The notes below the pieces were generated by a model. It saw nothing but the letters and a program-made list of their open reading frames with translations, made no database searches and had not been told where the DNA came from. Below, in pieces: positions 1 to 10,214 of a DNA stretch of 64,000 nt. The position numbers and the translations under genes are program-made. The stretch is from Mycolicibacterium litorale (lineage in GTDB: Bacteria > Actinomycetota > Actinomycetes > Mycobacteriales > Mycobacteriaceae), in assembly GCF_010731695.1 (NCBI RefSeq), contig NZ_AP022586.1, positions 2,480,001-2,544,000 on the forward strand, given 5' to 3'. The stretch's first letter is position 1; each line of letters begins with the position of its first letter.

Positions 1-485
<485 letters not shown>

Positions 486-539
486 ACATCTCGCGTACGC
501 GGTGGCAGGACGCCGCCGCCATGAGGGAGGATCGATTTC

Positions 540-2699
540 ATGACCGAAGCCGAGGCCGGGATCCGTACGGACAGCAGTGAGCGGACGACAGGTGACTCCA
601 CCCCGGAGGCACCGCCCGCCGCGACGTCGCCGGCGATCGACAACGCCCTGCCGGAAGACCGGTACCTCAACCGCGAACTGAGCTGGCTGGACTTCAACGC
701 GCGGGTGCTGGCGCTGGCGGCCGATCCGTCCCTGCCGCTGCTCGAGCGGGCGAAGTTCCTCGCGATCTTCGCGTCGAACCTCGACGAGTTCTACATGGTG
801 CGCGTCGCCGGCCTCAAACGGCGCGACGAGATGGGGCTGTCGGTCCGGTCGGCAGACGGTCTGTCGCCGCGTGAGCAGTTGCGCCGGATCAGCGAGCGCA
901 CCCAGCAGATCGCGTCGCGCCACGCGCGGGTGTTCCTCGACGCGGTGCGCCCGTCGCTGGCCGACGAGGGCATCGTCATCGTCACGTGGTCGGAGCTCGA
1001 CGAGAGCGAGCGCAGCCAGTTGTCGACGTACTTCCACGAGCAGGTGTTCCCGGTGCTGACCCCGCTGGCGGTGGACCCGGCGCACCCGTTCCCGTTCGTC
1101 AGCGGCCTGTCGCTGAACCTCGCGATCACCGTGCGGCAGCCCGAGGACGGCGGACAGCACTTCGCCCGAATCAAGGTGCCCGACAACGTCGACCGGTTCG
1201 TCCGGCTCGGCGTGCGCGGCAGCACCGGTGAGGTGGTGCGGTTCCTGCCGATGGAGGAACTGATCGCGGCGTTCCTGCCGGTGTTGTTCCCCGGTCTGGA
1301 GATCGTCGAGCACCACGCCTTCCGGATCACCCGCAACGCGGACTTCGAAGTCGAGGAGGATCGCGACGAAGACCTGCTGCAGGCGCTCGAACGTGAACTG
1401 GCGCGCAGGCGGTTCGGCTCCCCGGTGCGCCTCGAGGTCTCCGACGACATGACCGAGAGCATGCTCGAACTGCTGCTGCGCGAACTCGACGTCGACCCGA
1501 GCGACGTGGTCGAGGTGCCCGGCCTGCTCGACCTCTCGGCGCTGTGGCAGATCTACGCCGTCGACCGGCCGGCACTCAAGGACCGGCCGTTCGTCCCCGC
1601 CACCCCACCGGCTTTCGGCGAACGCGAGACTCCGAAAAGCATCTTCTCGACGCTGCGCGACGGTGACGTGCTGGTGCACCACCCCTACGATTCGTTCTCC
1701 ACGACCGTGCAGCGCTTCATCGAGCAGGCCGCGGCCGATCCGAACGTGCTCGCCATCAAGCAGACCCTCTACCGCACCTCCGGCGACTCCCCGATCGTCA
1801 ACGCGCTCATCGACGCCGCGGAAGCAGGCAAACAGGTCGTGGCGCTCGTCGAGATCAAGGCCCGCTTCGACGAACAGGCCAACATCAAATGGGCGCGCGC
1901 GCTGGAGCAGGCGGGCGTCCACGTGGTCTACGGTCTGATCGGGCTCAAGACGCACTGCAAGACCGCGCTCGTCGTCCGCCGTGAAGGGTCGATGATCCGG
2001 CGCTACTGCCACATCGGGACCGGCAACTACAACCCGAAGACCGCGCGCCTGTACGAGGACGTCGGTCTGCTCACCGCCGCGCCGGACATCGGCGCCGACC
2101 TGACCGATCTGTTCAACTCGCTGACCGGATACTCCCGCAAGGTGTCCTACCGCAACCTCCTGGTGGCGCCGCACGGCGTGCGCAAGGGCATCATCGAGCG
2201 CATCGAGCGCGAGGTGGCGGCCGCCCGCGACGGCGCCGAAGGCCGGATCCGGCTGAAGGCCAACGCGTTGGTCGACGAACAGGTCATCGATGCGCTCTAC
2301 CGCGCCTCGCAGGCCGGTGTCCGCGTCGAGGTGGTCGTGCGCGGCATCTGCGCGCTGCGACCCGGCGTCCCGGGGTTCTCCGACAACATCGTGGTGCGCT
2401 CGATCCTCGGCCGGTTCCTCGAGCACTCGCGGATCATCCACTTCCGCGCCATCGACGAATACTGGATCGGCAGCGCGGACATGATGCACCGCAACCTCGA
2501 CCGCCGTGTCGAGGTGATGGCGCAGGTGAAGGATCCGCGGCTGACCGGACAACTCAACGACGTCTTCGAATCGGCTCTGGATCCGGCGACGCGGTGCTGG
2601 GAACTGGGTCAGGACGGGCACTGGACCGCCCTGCCGCACGAGGGTGAGACCGTCCGCGACCACCAGGTGTCGCTGATGCACCGCCATCGCCACCCGTGA
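540..2699 (+). CDS. ppk1: Polyphosphate kinase PPK1
   Basis: Reversibly polymerises the gamma-phosphate of ATP into inorganic polyphosphate. The protein has 719 residues, the usual PPK1 size. After a ~40-residue variable N-terminus comes the PPK N-domain ([17 protein letters not shown]), then the middle domain, then two phospholipase-D-like catalytic domains. The first of these contains [15 protein letters not shown] and the histidine motif GLKTHCK; the second contains SRIIHF and [15 protein letters not shown]. The ATG is preceded by a strong GGGAGGA ribosome site 8 bases upstream. It lies between fbiD and mutT1, the mycobacterial order. No defects were seen. Confidence 0.97.
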   Translation: MTEAEAGIRTDSSERTTGDSTPEAPPAATSPAIDNALPEDRYLNRELSWLDFNARVLALAADPSLPLLERAKFLAIFASNLDEFYMVRVAGLKRRDEMGLSVRSADGLSPREQLRRISERTQQIASRHARVFLDAVRPSLADEGIVIVTWSELDESERSQLSTYFHEQVFPVLTPLAVDPAHPFPFVSGLSLNLAITVRQPEDGGQHFARIKVPDNVDRFVRLGVRGSTGEVVRFLPMEELIAAFLPVLFPGLEIVEHHAFRITRNADFEVEEDRDEDLLQALERELARRRFGSPVRLEVSDDMTESMLELLLRELDVDPSDVVEVPGLLDLSALWQIYAVDRPALKDRPFVPATPPAFGERETPKSIFSTLRDGDVLVHHPYDSFSTTVQRFIEQAAADPNVLAIKQTLYRTSGDSPIVNALIDAAEAGKQVVALVEIKARFDEQANIKWARALEQAGVHVVYGLIGLKTHCKTALVVRREGSMIRRYCHIGTGNYNPKTARLYEDVGLLTAAPDIGADLTDLFNSLTGYSRKVSYRNLLVAPHGVRKGIIERIEREVAAARDGAEGRIRLKANALVDEQVIDALYRASQAGVRVEVVVRGICALRPGVPGFSDNIVVRSILGRFLEHSRIIHFRAIDEYWIGSADMMHRNLDRRVEVMAQVKDPRLTGQLNDVFESALDPATRCWELGQDGHWTALPHEGETVRDHQVSLMHRHRHP

Positions 2700-2749
2700 C
2701 GACCACGGGCGCCTCACCGGGCCCCGCACACTGATCTGCAGGAGTTGAG

Positions 2750-3691
2750 GTGTCGAAGGTCAAGTCGGCGAATGCCGTTGTCACGCCTGCCAAGACCGTC
2801 CTGGCGGCCGGTGCGGTGCTGTGGCGGCCCGGCATGGATGCGTCCGCACCCGAGGTCGCGGTCATCCACCGCCCCCGCTACGACGACTGGTCACTGCCCA
2901 AGGGGAAGGTGGACCCCGGGGAGACCGAACCCGTGACGGCCGTCCGCGAGGTGCTCGAGGAGACCGGGTACTCGTGTGTGCTCGGCCGGCGGCTGGCGTC
3001 GGTGGGTTACCCGATCGAGCAGGGCACCAAGAAGGTCCGTTACTGGGCGGCCCGCGCGGTCGACGGGTGCTTCGCCCCCAACGACGAAGTCGACGAACTG
3101 GTCTGGCTGCCCGTGCGGGAGGCGATCGGGCGCCTGGGCTATCCCCATGACCGGAAGGTGCTGCGCCGGTTCGCCAAGGTGCCCCCGGACACCCGGACGG
3201 TCCTCGTCGTGCGGCATGCCACGGCGGGAAGCAAATCCCGGTACCGGGGCGACGACCGCAAACGGCCGTTGGACAAGCACGGTCGGGCGCAGGCGGAGTC
3301 GTTGGTGGGCCAGCTCCTGGCGTTCGGGGCCGACCGGATCTACGCGGCGGACCGGACTCGGTGCGAGCAGACGGTCGAGCCGCTGGCCGATGAACTCGGC
3401 GAGACCGTGCATTCGGAGCCGGAGCTGACCGAGGAGGCCTACGCCGAGGACAAGAAGGCGGCGCGGCGGCGGCTGCTGGAGATCGTCGCCGAGGAGGGCG
3501 ACGCGGGGCACACACCCGTGATCTGCTCTCAGGGCAAGGTCATTCCCCACCTGATCGAGTGGTGGTGCGACCGCGACGGTGTCCGTCCGGACAAGTCCCG
3601 CAACCGCAAGGGCAGCACCTGGGTGATGTCGCTGGCCGGCGGTCGGCTGGTCGCCGCCGACCACATCGGCAGCCCGCTGGGCAGGAAGTAG
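2750..3691 (+). CDS. mutT1: MutT1-type nudix hydrolase fused to a histidine phosphatase domain
   Basis: Sanitises the nucleotide pool; the mycobacterial orthologue hydrolyses 8-oxo-dGTP and diadenosine polyphosphates. The 313 residues form two domains. The N-terminal nudix domain (~15-145) carries the box [23 protein letters not shown] with all catalytic glutamates. The C-terminal histidine phosphatase domain (~150-313) starts with [10 protein letters not shown] and has [14 protein letters not shown]. The start is GTG with GGAG 6 bases upstream. It is 50 bases after ppk1 and probably cotranscribed. A strong hairpin follows the stop. The two-domain form is typical of actinobacteria. Confidence 0.95.
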   Translation: MSKVKSANAVVTPAKTVLAAGAVLWRPGMDASAPEVAVIHRPRYDDWSLPKGKVDPGETEPVTAVREVLEETGYSCVLGRRLASVGYPIEQGTKKVRYWAARAVDGCFAPNDEVDELVWLPVREAIGRLGYPHDRKVLRRFAKVPPDTRTVLVVRHATAGSKSRYRGDDRKRPLDKHGRAQAESLVGQLLAFGADRIYAADRTRCEQTVEPLADELGETVHSEPELTEEAYAEDKKAARRRLLEIVAEEGDAGHTPVICSQGKVIPHLIEWWCDRDGVRPDKSRNRKGSTWVMSLAGGRLVAADHIGSPLGRK

Positions 3692-3697
3692 AGCCGA

Positions 3698-3730
3698 AAC
3701 CGCCGCGGGTCGACAGGACCCGCGGCGGTT
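3698..3730. terminator. Bidirectional hairpin terminator between mutT1 and hupB
   Basis: A 14-base perfect inverted repeat (AACCGCCGCGGGTC at 3698-3711 and its complement at 3717-3730) with a 5-base loop. It starts 6 bases after the mutT1 stop and ends 16 bases before the hupB stop. It can serve both convergent genes. There is no T tract, which is common for mycobacterial terminators. Confidence 0.8.
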
Positions 3731-3746
3731 CGCGTCATTCAGGGAA

Positions 3747-4439
3747 TTACTTGCGGCCCTTCTTGGCCGGCGCCTTGCGGGCCGGAGCCTTGCTGGCCGT
3801 CTTCTTGGCGGCGGTGGTGCTGGCCTTCTTGGCCGGCGCCTTGGCCGCGGCCTTCTTGGCCGGAGCCTTGGTGGCGGCCTTCTTGGCCGGAGCCGTCTTC
3901 TTCGCCGCGGCAGTCGACTTCTTGGCCGGTGCCGACTTCTTGGCAGCCGCCGTCGCGGTCGTCTTCTTGGCGGCGGTCGACTTCTTGGCCGGCGCCGTCT
4001 TCTTCGCCGCGGCAGTCGACTTCTTCGCCGGCGCCGACTTCTTGGCGGCGGCGGTCGTCTTCTTCGCTGCGGTCTTCTTGGCGGGCGCCTTCTTCGCGGC
4101 ACGCTTGGCCGGTGCGGCCGCGACGCCACGCTTGACGGCGGGGCCTTCGGACGCGAGCTTCTGCGAGCCGGAGACGATCGCCTTGAACTGTGCGCCGGGA
4201 CGGAACGCGGGCACCGAGGTCGGCTTGACCTTCACCGTCTCGCCCGTGCGCGGGTTACGTGCGACACGTGCCGCGCGCCGACGCTGTTCGAAGACGCCGA
4301 AACCGGTGATGGTCACGCTGTCGCCCTTGTGCACCGCACGCACGATGGTGTCGACGACGTTCTCGACCGCGGCGGTGGCTTGCCGACGGTCGGTGCCCAT
4401 TTTGGTTGTCAGTGCGTCGATAAGCTCCGCTTTGTTCAT
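3747..4439 (-). CDS. hupB: Histone-like DNA-binding protein HupB (HU/MDP1)
   Basis: Nucleoid-associated protein. The 230 residues comprise a canonical HU fold (~1-90: [15 protein letters not shown]..., [28 protein letters not shown]) and a long basic tail (~100-230) of Ala/Lys/Pro repeats such as [11 protein letters not shown], resembling linker histone. The start is ATG at 4439, preceded by GGAGG; an in-frame extension upstream of this has no homology. The tail is encoded by long DNA direct repeats, so its length may vary between strains. It lies downstream of leuD on the same strand but has its own promoter-like hexamers. Confidence 0.97.
   Translation of the reverse strand: MNKAELIDALTTKMGTDRRQATAAVENVVDTIVRAVHKGDSVTITGFGVFEQRRRAARVARNPRTGETVKVKPTSVPAFRPGAQFKAIVSGSQKLASEGPAVKRGVAAAPAKRAAKKAPAKKTAAKKTTAAAKKSAPAKKSTAAAKKTAPAKKSTAAKKTTATAAAKKSAPAKKSTAAAKKTAPAKKAATKAPAKKAAAKAPAKKASTTAAKKTASKAPARKAPAKKGRK
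3892..4025. repeat. 32-base direct repeat inside the hupB tail
   Basis: The same 32 bases occur at 3892-3923 and 3994-4025, exactly 102 bases (34 codons) apart and in frame. They encode the Ala/Lys/Pro repeats. The whole 3760-4120 stretch is built of shorter imperfect copies. Confidence 0.85.
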
Positions 4440-4486
4440 GCAAAACCTCCGAGAACCAGTGGCCCTACTTGGACCGACTAGTGGAC

Positions 4487-4516
4487 ACGGTAAACCCACT
4501 GACCACTGATTTCCAA
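4487..4516 (-). promoter_or_regulatory. Putative hupB promoter
   Basis: On the minus strand TTGGAA (4511-4516) and TACCGT (4487-4492) are separated by 18 bases, about 48 bases upstream of the hupB start. The same TACCGT -10 and 18-base spacer appear upstream of the ilvB leader. Hexamer match only. The rest of 4440-4643 shows no gene. Confidence 0.45.
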
Positions 4517-4643
4517 GAGCCACGCGCAGTTTCGGCGGGTGCTGGCGAACTTTTCCGCAATCCGCTTGGGTCCCTTGACGTCCTGTCGGGGCGCCGGGGA
4601 ACGGCTGTCAAGGCGGCGAATTCGGGTGCCGCAACGCCCTCGA

Positions 4644-5237
4644 TCAGACCGGCAGAGTGCGCGGCTTCCAGCTCGGCCTGCGTTGCTCGTAATCCTCGAT
4701 CGCATCGAGTTTCCGCAGCGTAAGGCCTATATCGTCGAGTCCCTCGAGCAGTCGCCACGCGGTGTAATCGTCAATCGTGAACGGCACCACGACCGTTCCG
4801 GCGATGACGTTCCGATCTTGAAGATTGACAGTGATTTCCAGCCCGGGATTCTGCTCGATCAGCTTCCACAGGAGTTCGACATCATTTTGATTCACTTCGG
4901 CGGCCAACAGGCCGGCCTTGCCCGCATTCCCGCGGAAGATATCGGCGAACCGGGACGAGATGACGACCCGGAAGCCGAAGTCCATGAGCGCCCAGACGGC
5001 ATGTTCGCGCGAGGATCCGGTTCCGAAATCCGGTCCGGCAACCAGAACCGAACCCTTGTCGAATGGCGGGAGATTGAGCACGAACGAGGGATCGTTACGC
5101 CACGCGGCGAACAACCCGTCCTCGAAACCCGTTCTAGTGACCCGCTTCAGATAGACCGCGGGAATGATCTGGTCGGTGTCCACATTGGACCGGCGCAGGG
5201 GCACGCCGATCCCGGTGTGGGTGCGAAAGGCTTCCAT
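4644..5237 (-). CDS. leuD: 3-isopropylmalate dehydratase small subunit LeuD
   Basis: With LeuC it isomerises 2- to 3-isopropylmalate in leucine synthesis. The 197 residues match the family length. The aconitase swivel-domain signature GTGSSREHA (~71-79) is present, as is the N-terminal [13 protein letters not shown] substrate loop. ATG at 5237 has GGAG upstream. It follows leuC by 13 bases and is surely cotranscribed. The last ~12 residues ([13 protein letters not shown]) look variable. Confidence 0.97.
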   Translation of the reverse strand: MEAFRTHTGIGVPLRRSNVDTDQIIPAVYLKRVTRTGFEDGLFAAWRNDPSFVLNLPPFDKGSVLVAGPDFGTGSSREHAVWALMDFGFRVVISSRFADIFRGNAGKAGLLAAEVNQNDVELLWKLIEQNPGLEITVNLQDRNVIAGTVVVPFTIDDYTAWRLLEGLDDIGLTLRKLDAIEDYEQRRPSWKPRTLPV

Positions 5238-5250
5238 CGCGAGTTCTCCT

Positions 5251-6696
5251 TCAGCGGGCCGGGACGGCGGACAGGTCGGCGGGTGACGACAGGGTGCCGC
5301 GGACGGCGGTGGCGGCGGCCACGGCCGGTGAGACCAGATGGGTCCGCCCGCCTTTGCCCTGGCGTCCCTCGAAGTTGCGGTTGGACGTCGAGGCGCAGCG
5401 CTGCCCCGGCGAGAGCTGATCGGGGTTCATGCCCAGGCACATCGAGCAACCGGCTTGGCGCCACTCGGCGCCGGCCTCGGTGAAGATCCGGTCGAGCCCT
5501 TCGGATTCGGCCTGCGCACGAACCCGCATCGAGCCGGGCACCACGAGCATCCGGACCCCGTCGGCCACGCTGCGGCCGCGCAGCACGTCGGCGACCACGC
5601 GCAGATCCTCGATGCGGCCGTTGGTGCACGACCCGACGAACACGGTGTCCACCGAGACGTCGCGCATCGCGGTGCCGGCCTCAAGACCCATGTAGGTCAA
5701 CGCCTTTTCCGCCGCCTGACGCTCACCCTCGTCGACGATCAGCTCGGGGTCGGGCACCGAGGCCGACAGCGGCACACCCTGGCCGGGGTTGGTCCCCCAC
5801 GTGACGAACGGGCTCAGCTCGGCGGCGTCGAGGTAGACCTCGGTGTCGAACTCGGCACCGGGATCGGTGCGCAGCTGCCGCCACGCCTCCACTGCTGCAT
5901 CCCAGTCCGCGCCGGTCGGTGCGTGCGGCCGGCCGCGCAGGAATTCGAAGGTGGTGTCGTCGGGGGCCACCATGCCGGCGCGCGCACCGGCCTCGATGCT
6001 CATGTTGCAGATCGTCATCCGGCCCTCCATCGACAGCGATTCGATGGCGCTGCCGCGGTATTCGATGACGTGGCCCTGGCCGCCGCCGGTGCCGATCTTG
6101 GCGATCACGGCGAGGATGATGTCTTTCGCGCTGACGCCGGGCGGGAGCTCGCCGTCGACGTTGACCGCCATCGTCCGGAACGGTCGCAGTGGCAGCGTCT
6201 GCGTCGCCAGCACGTGCTCGACCTCGGAGGTGCCGATCCCCATCGCCAGCGCACCGAACGCACCGTGGGTCGAGGTGTGGCTGTCACCGCACACCACGGT
6301 CATCCCCGGCTGGGTCAGCCCCAGCTGCGGACCGATGATGTGCACGATGCCCTGTTCGGCGTCGCCCATCGGATGCAACCGGATGCCGAACTCGGCGCAG
6401 TTGCGGCGCAACGTCTCCACCTGGGTGCGCGACACCGGGTCGGCGATCGGCTTGTCGATGTCGACCGTCGGCACGTTGTGGTCCTCGGTCGCGATCGTGA
6501 GATCCGGACGGCGCACGGGCCGGTTCGCCAGTCGCAGACCGTCGAACGCCTGCGGGCTGGTCACCTCGTGCACGAGGTGCAGGTCGATGTAGATGAGATC
6601 CGGTTCGCGCGCAGCGCCCTCCCCGGTACCGAGGGCGACGACGTGGTCGGCCCACACCTTCTCTGCCAGGGTGCGCGGTTTGGCGGGCTGTGCCAT
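5251..6696 (-). CDS. leuC: 3-isopropylmalate dehydratase large subunit LeuC
   Basis: Catalytic [4Fe-4S] subunit of isopropylmalate isomerase. The 481 residues show the aconitase features [25 protein letters not shown], the first cluster cysteine in FVGSCTNGR, and the other two in [21 protein letters not shown]. The start is ATG at 6696 ([15 protein letters not shown]), preceded by GAGAAGG; the longer open frame upstream is non-homologous. It heads a leuCD operon and is divergent from the IclR regulator gene, with only 77 bases between them. This suggests regulation from a shared operator. Confidence 0.97.
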   Translation of the reverse strand: MAQPAKPRTLAEKVWADHVVALGTGEGAAREPDLIYIDLHLVHEVTSPQAFDGLRLANRPVRRPDLTIATEDHNVPTVDIDKPIADPVSRTQVETLRRNCAEFGIRLHPMGDAEQGIVHIIGPQLGLTQPGMTVVCGDSHTSTHGAFGALAMGIGTSEVEHVLATQTLPLRPFRTMAVNVDGELPPGVSAKDIILAVIAKIGTGGGQGHVIEYRGSAIESLSMEGRMTICNMSIEAGARAGMVAPDDTTFEFLRGRPHAPTGADWDAAVEAWRQLRTDPGAEFDTEVYLDAAELSPFVTWGTNPGQGVPLSASVPDPELIVDEGERQAAEKALTYMGLEAGTAMRDVSVDTVFVGSCTNGRIEDLRVVADVLRGRSVADGVRMLVVPGSMRVRAQAESEGLDRIFTEAGAEWRQAGCSMCLGMNPDQLSPGQRCASTSNRNFEGRQGKGGRTHLVSPAVAAATAVRGTLSSPADLSAVPAR

Positions 6697-6761
6697 GACC
6701 TTCTCGATTCTTCTGCTCGCGGCCTGCGACGTAGCGCTGGCGATCTCACATTTCGGGACGT

Positions 6762-6767
6762 TAGTAT
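6762..6767 (+). promoter_or_regulatory. -10 element for leaderless ltbR transcript
   Basis: TAGTAT lies exactly 6 bases before the GTG of the regulator gene and there is no Shine-Dalgarno sequence. This is the arrangement of leaderless mycobacterial transcripts. Confidence 0.5.
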
Positions 6768-6773
6768 CTCCTT

Positions 6774-7475
6774 GTGAGACAGGATAGCGGTATCGGCGTG
6801 CTGGACAAAGCCGTGGGCGTACTCCACACCGTGGCGGACTCCCCCTGCGCCCTGGCCGAACTCTGCGAACGAACGGGGCTGCCCCGCGCGACGGCACACC
6901 GGTTGGCCGCGGGCCTGGAGACGCACCGGCTGCTGGCCCGGGACGCCGACGGCCGTTGGCGGTTGGGCCCGGCACTGACCGAACTGGCCGGCCAGGTCAA
7001 CGATCCACTGCTGGCTGCAGGCGCGGTGATCCTGCCCCGGCTGCGGGAGATCACCGGCGAGAGCGTGCAGCTGTACCGGCGCGAGGGCACCGCGCGCATC
7101 TGCATCGCCGCGCTGGAACCGCCCGCGGGACTGCGGGATACCGTCCCGGTCGGCACCCGGCTGCCCATGACGGCCGGCTCCGGCGCGAAGGTGTTGCTCG
7201 CGTTCGCCGACTCCGCCACCCAGCAGGCGGTGCTGCCCGAGGCCATGTTCACCGAACGCACGCTGGCCGAGGTGCGCAAACGCGGCTGGGCCCAGAGCGC
7301 GGCCGAACGCGAGCCCGGGGTGGCCAGCGTCTCGGCGCCGGTGCGCGACGGCAGAGGTTCGGTGGTGGCGGCGATCTCGGTGTCCGGACCGATCGACCGG
7401 ATGGGCCGACGCCCGGGGGCGCGGTGGGCCGCCGATCTGCTGGCCGCCGCCGACGCACTGGCCCGCAGGCTGTAG
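6774..7475 (+). CDS. ltbR: IclR-family regulator of leuCD (LtbR type)
   Basis: DNA-binding transcription factor of 233 residues. The N-terminal winged helix-turn-helix contains [28 protein letters not shown] (~24-51), and the C-terminal IclR effector domain follows (~70-233). Its corynebacterial counterpart, divergent from leuCD, represses leucine and tryptophan genes; the same divergent position here supports the assignment. The GTG start has no ribosome site but has TAGTAT 6 bases upstream, so it is probably leaderless. The shared 77-base spacer with leuC is the likely operator and autoregulation site. The effector is not deducible. Confidence 0.85.
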   Translation: MRQDSGIGVLDKAVGVLHTVADSPCALAELCERTGLPRATAHRLAAGLETHRLLARDADGRWRLGPALTELAGQVNDPLLAAGAVILPRLREITGESVQLYRREGTARICIAALEPPAGLRDTVPVGTRLPMTAGSGAKVLLAFADSATQQAVLPEAMFTERTLAEVRKRGWAQSAAEREPGVASVSAPVRDGRGSVVAAISVSGPIDRMGRRPGARWAADLLAAADALARRL

Positions 7476-7500
7476 TCGAGAAATGATCCCCGGAACGCCG

Positions 7501-7532
7501 ACGGCGCCCGACTCCGCGGAGTCGAGCGCCGT
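7501..7532. terminator. Long hairpin between ltbR and tRNA-Glu
   Basis: ACGGCGC (7501-7507) and GCGCCGT (7526-7532) flank a perfect 16-base palindrome CGACTCCGCGGAGTCG (7509-7524), with one C/A mismatch between them. The palindrome leaves almost no loop. It sits between the convergent ltbR and tRNA-Glu and may end both transcripts. Confidence 0.6.
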
Positions 7533-7539
7533 GATCTTG

Positions 7540-7612
7540 TACCCCCGATGGGATTCGAACCCACGCTACCGCCGTGAGAGGGCGGCGTCCTAGGCCGCTA
7601 GACGACGGGGGC
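7540..7612 (-). tRNA. tRNA-Glu (anticodon CTC)
   Basis: The minus strand folds into a 73-base cloverleaf. It has acceptor GCCCCCG pairing with CGGGGGT, an anticodon loop CTCTCAC with anticodon CTC, and a T arm with GGGTTCGAATCCC. The CCA end is not encoded. It lies 94 bases downstream of tRNA-Gln on the same strand and upstream of a hairpin, so the two are probably one transcript. Confidence 0.95.
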
Positions 7613-7706
7613 TAGAACTTTCGGTTGGTCAGCATAGCTCAGGCGAACAACGCTGACCTAATCGCCTGCAGAGCCCGGGAGCTCTTCGCGCAGACGTGCT
7701 TCGCAG

Positions 7707-7778
7707 CTGGGGTACCAGGACTCGAACCTAGAATGGCTGAACCAGAATCAGCTGTGTTGCCAATTACACCATACCCCA
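7707..7778 (-). tRNA. tRNA-Gln (anticodon CTG)
   Basis: A 72-base cloverleaf on the minus strand. It has acceptor TGGGGTA pairing with TACCCCA, an anticodon stem GCTGA/TCAGC around loop TTCTGGT (anticodon CTG), T-arm loop GTTCGAG and discriminator G. No encoded CCA. It is next to gltX; in mycobacteria this tRNA is first charged with Glu and then amidated by GatCAB, whose genes are also in this window. The 129 bases between it and gltX show no gene. Confidence 0.95.
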
Positions 7779-7907
7779 TTGGCTGCCCATAACCGCTGGT
7801 CACGGGCTTTTTCGGAGCGCTTGCGCGGTGGGGATCGCCCCCGCGAATCGTTCCGGCGCCGACGTGCACACTACCAAAGATCTCGGCGTGCTTTCGCCAC
7901 GCGCCCC

Positions 7908-9389
7908 TCAGGCCGGCCTCGGAGCCTGGGCAGCGGCCGCCGCATGCTCGCGGCCGGCCCGCAGCCGGGCCAGGCTGCGGTCGCGTCCGAGCAACTCCAG
8001 CGACTCGAACAGCGGCGGGCTGACCGAGGCGCCGGTGACGGCGACACGGACCGGCCCGAACGCCTTGCGCGGCTTGAGCTCGAGATCGTCGAGCAGCGTC
8101 TTCTTGAGCGCCTCTTCGATGGCGGGCGTCGTCCACTGCCCGACGGACTCCAGGCCGGCCAGCGCGGCGTCGAGCACCTGCACCGCATCGGCTTTGAGCT
8201 CCTTCGCCGCCGACTTCTCGTCGAGCACGAAGGCCCCGTCGTCGAGGAACTTCAGCAGCCCCCACGCGTCGCCGAGGACGACGATGCGGGTCTGCACCAG
8301 CCGGGCGGCCTCGGCGAACCGCGCCTCGTCGAGTCCGGTGTCGTGGCCGTGGGTGTCGAAATACGCCTTCAGGCGGGCGGTGAAGTCGTCCTCGTCGAGC
8401 ATCCGGATGTGTTCGGCGTTGAGCGCATCGGCCTTCTTCTGGTCGAATCGCGCGGGATTGGAGTTCACGTCGGCGACGTCGAACGCCGCCACCATCTCCT
8501 CGAGGCTGAACACGTCCCGGTCGTCGGCGATGCCCCAACCCAGCAGCGCGAGGTAGTTGAGCAACCCCTCCGGGATGAAGCCGCGGTCGCGGTGCAGGAA
8601 CAGGTTCGACTGCGGATCGCGTTTGGACAGCTTCTTGTTGCCGTCTCCCAGCACGCTGGGCAGGTGCGCGAACTCCGGCACCGCCTCGGCCACCCCGATG
8701 CGGATCAGCGCCTCGTACAGCGCGATCTGGCGGGGTGTGGACGGGAGCAGATCCTCACCGCGCAGGACGTGGGTGATCTTCATCAATGCGTCGTCGACCG
8801 GATTCACCAGCGTGTAGAGCGGTTCGCCGTTGCCGCGGGTGAGCGCGAAGTCAGGGATCGTCCCCGCACCGAAGGTCGTCTCGCCACGCACCAGATCGCG
8901 CCAAGTGATGTCCCGGTCCGGCATGCGCAGCCGGATCACCGGGTCACGCCCCTCGGCGCGGTAGGCGGCACGCTGGTCGTCGGTGAGGTCGCGGTCGAAG
9001 TTGTCGTACCCCAGCTTGGGATTACGGCCCGCGGCGAGGTGCCGGGCCTCGACCTCCTCGGCGGTGGAGAACGCCTCGTAGGCCTCCCCCGCCGCGACCA
9101 GCCGATCGATCACATCGCGGTAGAGGTCGCGGCGTTGCGACTGCCGGTAGGGCGCATAGGGACCCCCGACCTCGGGCCCTTCGTCGTAGTCGAGCCCGAG
9201 CCAGCTGAGCGCGTCAAGGATCGCCAGGTAGCTCTCCTCACTGTCACGCGCGGAATCGGTGTCCTCGATGCGGAACACGAACGTGCCGCCGGTGTGCCGG
9301 GCGTAGGCCCAGTTGAACAGCGCGGTGCGGATCAGACCGACGTGCGGGGTCCCCGTCGGGGACGGACAGAATCGGACGCGGACGGCCAT
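7908..9389 (-). CDS. gltX: Glutamyl-tRNA synthetase
   Basis: Charges tRNA-Glu and, in organisms using the indirect route, also tRNA-Gln. The 493-residue class I synthetase has the HIGH-like motif [11 protein letters not shown] near the N-terminus and the KMSKS-like motif KKLSKRD (~255), then the anticodon-binding helical domain. The start is ATG at 9389, giving [13 protein letters not shown], with AAGGAGC upstream. An ATG 9 codons earlier overlaps the stop of the hydrolase gene that precedes it, but lacks a ribosome site. It is downstream of that hydrolase gene by ~23 bases. Confidence 0.96.
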   Translation of the reverse strand: MAVRVRFCPSPTGTPHVGLIRTALFNWAYARHTGGTFVFRIEDTDSARDSEESYLAILDALSWLGLDYDEGPEVGGPYAPYRQSQRRDLYRDVIDRLVAAGEAYEAFSTAEEVEARHLAAGRNPKLGYDNFDRDLTDDQRAAYRAEGRDPVIRLRMPDRDITWRDLVRGETTFGAGTIPDFALTRGNGEPLYTLVNPVDDALMKITHVLRGEDLLPSTPRQIALYEALIRIGVAEAVPEFAHLPSVLGDGNKKLSKRDPQSNLFLHRDRGFIPEGLLNYLALLGWGIADDRDVFSLEEMVAAFDVADVNSNPARFDQKKADALNAEHIRMLDEDDFTARLKAYFDTHGHDTGLDEARFAEAARLVQTRIVVLGDAWGLLKFLDDGAFVLDEKSAAKELKADAVQVLDAALAGLESVGQWTTPAIEEALKKTLLDDLELKPRKAFGPVRVAVTGASVSPPLFESLELLGRDRSLARLRAGREHAAAAAQAPRPA

Positions 9390-9412
9390 AGTGCTCCTTG
9401 CGTGCGCAGCGG

Positions 9413-10198
9413 TCATCGTTTTCCTTTTCGCACAACAGGATTCGTGAGGGTCCCGATGTTCTGGACGGTGATCGAGACGGTATCGCCGTCGTCGATCGGC
9501 GACACCCCCTCGGGAGTGCCGGTGAGGATGAGGTCGCCGGGCAGCAGGGTCATCACCGCCGAGATCCACTCGACGATCGCACCGACGTCGTGCAGCATCA
9601 GCGACGTCCTGCTGAGCTGGCGGGTCTCCCCGTTGACCTCGGTGCGCAGTTCGAGATCGGACGGGTCGACATCGGTGACGATCCACGGACCGACGGGGCA
9701 GAACGTGTCGTGCCCCTTGGCGCGGGTCCACTGCCCGTCCTGCTGCTGCTGATCGCGCGCGGAGACGTCGTTGGCGATCGTATAGCCGAGGATGTTCTCG
9801 GCCGCCCTGGCGGCAGGCACGTCCTTGCACGGCCGGCCGATCACCACCGCCAGCTCACCTTCGAAGTGCACCGGGTTGGCGTTGGCGGGCAACTGGATCG
9901 GGATGTTGGGCCCGATGATCGAGGTGTTGGGTTTGAGGAAGATCACAGGATCGGGGAAATGACCGCCGCCCATCTCCTCGATGTGCGCGGCGTAGTTCTT
10001 GCCGATGCACACCACCTTGCTGGCGAGGATCGGCGCGAGCAGCCGCACATCGGCCAGCGGCCACGACCTACCGGTGAAGGTGGGGGTGCCGAAGGGATGT
10101 TCGGCGATCTCCCGGACCACCGCGTCGGGGCCGTCGGGATCGCCCTCCACGCTGACGAAGGCGACCCCGTCGGGGCTGGCGATTCGACCAAGACGCAT
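9413..10198 (-). CDS. Fumarylacetoacetate hydrolase family protein
   Basis: 261 residues with an FAH fold throughout. The family cleaves or isomerises 2-oxo/4-oxo acids of aromatic-ring degradation. Typical motifs are [27 protein letters not shown] (metal-site loop), [12 protein letters not shown] and [14 protein letters not shown], with [12 protein letters not shown] near the end. ATG at 10198 has TAGGCT 7 bases upstream and no ribosome site, so it is probably leaderless. It precedes gltX as in M. tuberculosis (Rv2993c). The substrate cannot be read from the sequence. Confidence 0.88.
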   Translation of the reverse strand: MRLGRIASPDGVAFVSVEGDPDGPDAVVREIAEHPFGTPTFTGRSWPLADVRLLAPILASKVVCIGKNYAAHIEEMGGGHFPDPVIFLKPNTSIIGPNIPIQLPANANPVHFEGELAVVIGRPCKDVPAARAAENILGYTIANDVSARDQQQQDGQWTRAKGHDTFCPVGPWIVTDVDPSDLELRTEVNGETRQLSRTSLMLHDVGAIVEWISAVMTLLPGDLILTGTPEGVSPIDDGDTVSITVQNIGTLTNPVVRKGKR

Positions 10199-10214
10199 GC
10201 CCGCCAGCCTAGTG

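Noticed and set aside
3747..4140. Possible CRISPR or non-coding tandem array
   Set aside because: Repeats are irregular, codon-phased and encode the HupB basic tail; no spacers.
5338..6777. 479-codon plus-strand open frame antisense to leuC
   Set aside because: Produced by the GC-rich third-position pattern of leuC; Arg/Gly/His-rich with no motif, and leuC itself is certain.
7779..7907. Third tRNA or small RNA between tRNA-Gln and gltX
   Set aside because: No cloverleaf or strong stem found in these 129 bases.
7779..9752. 657-codon plus-strand open frame antisense to gltX
   Set aside because: No ribosome site, no recognisable domain, and composition typical of an antisense shadow; gltX has all synthetase motifs.
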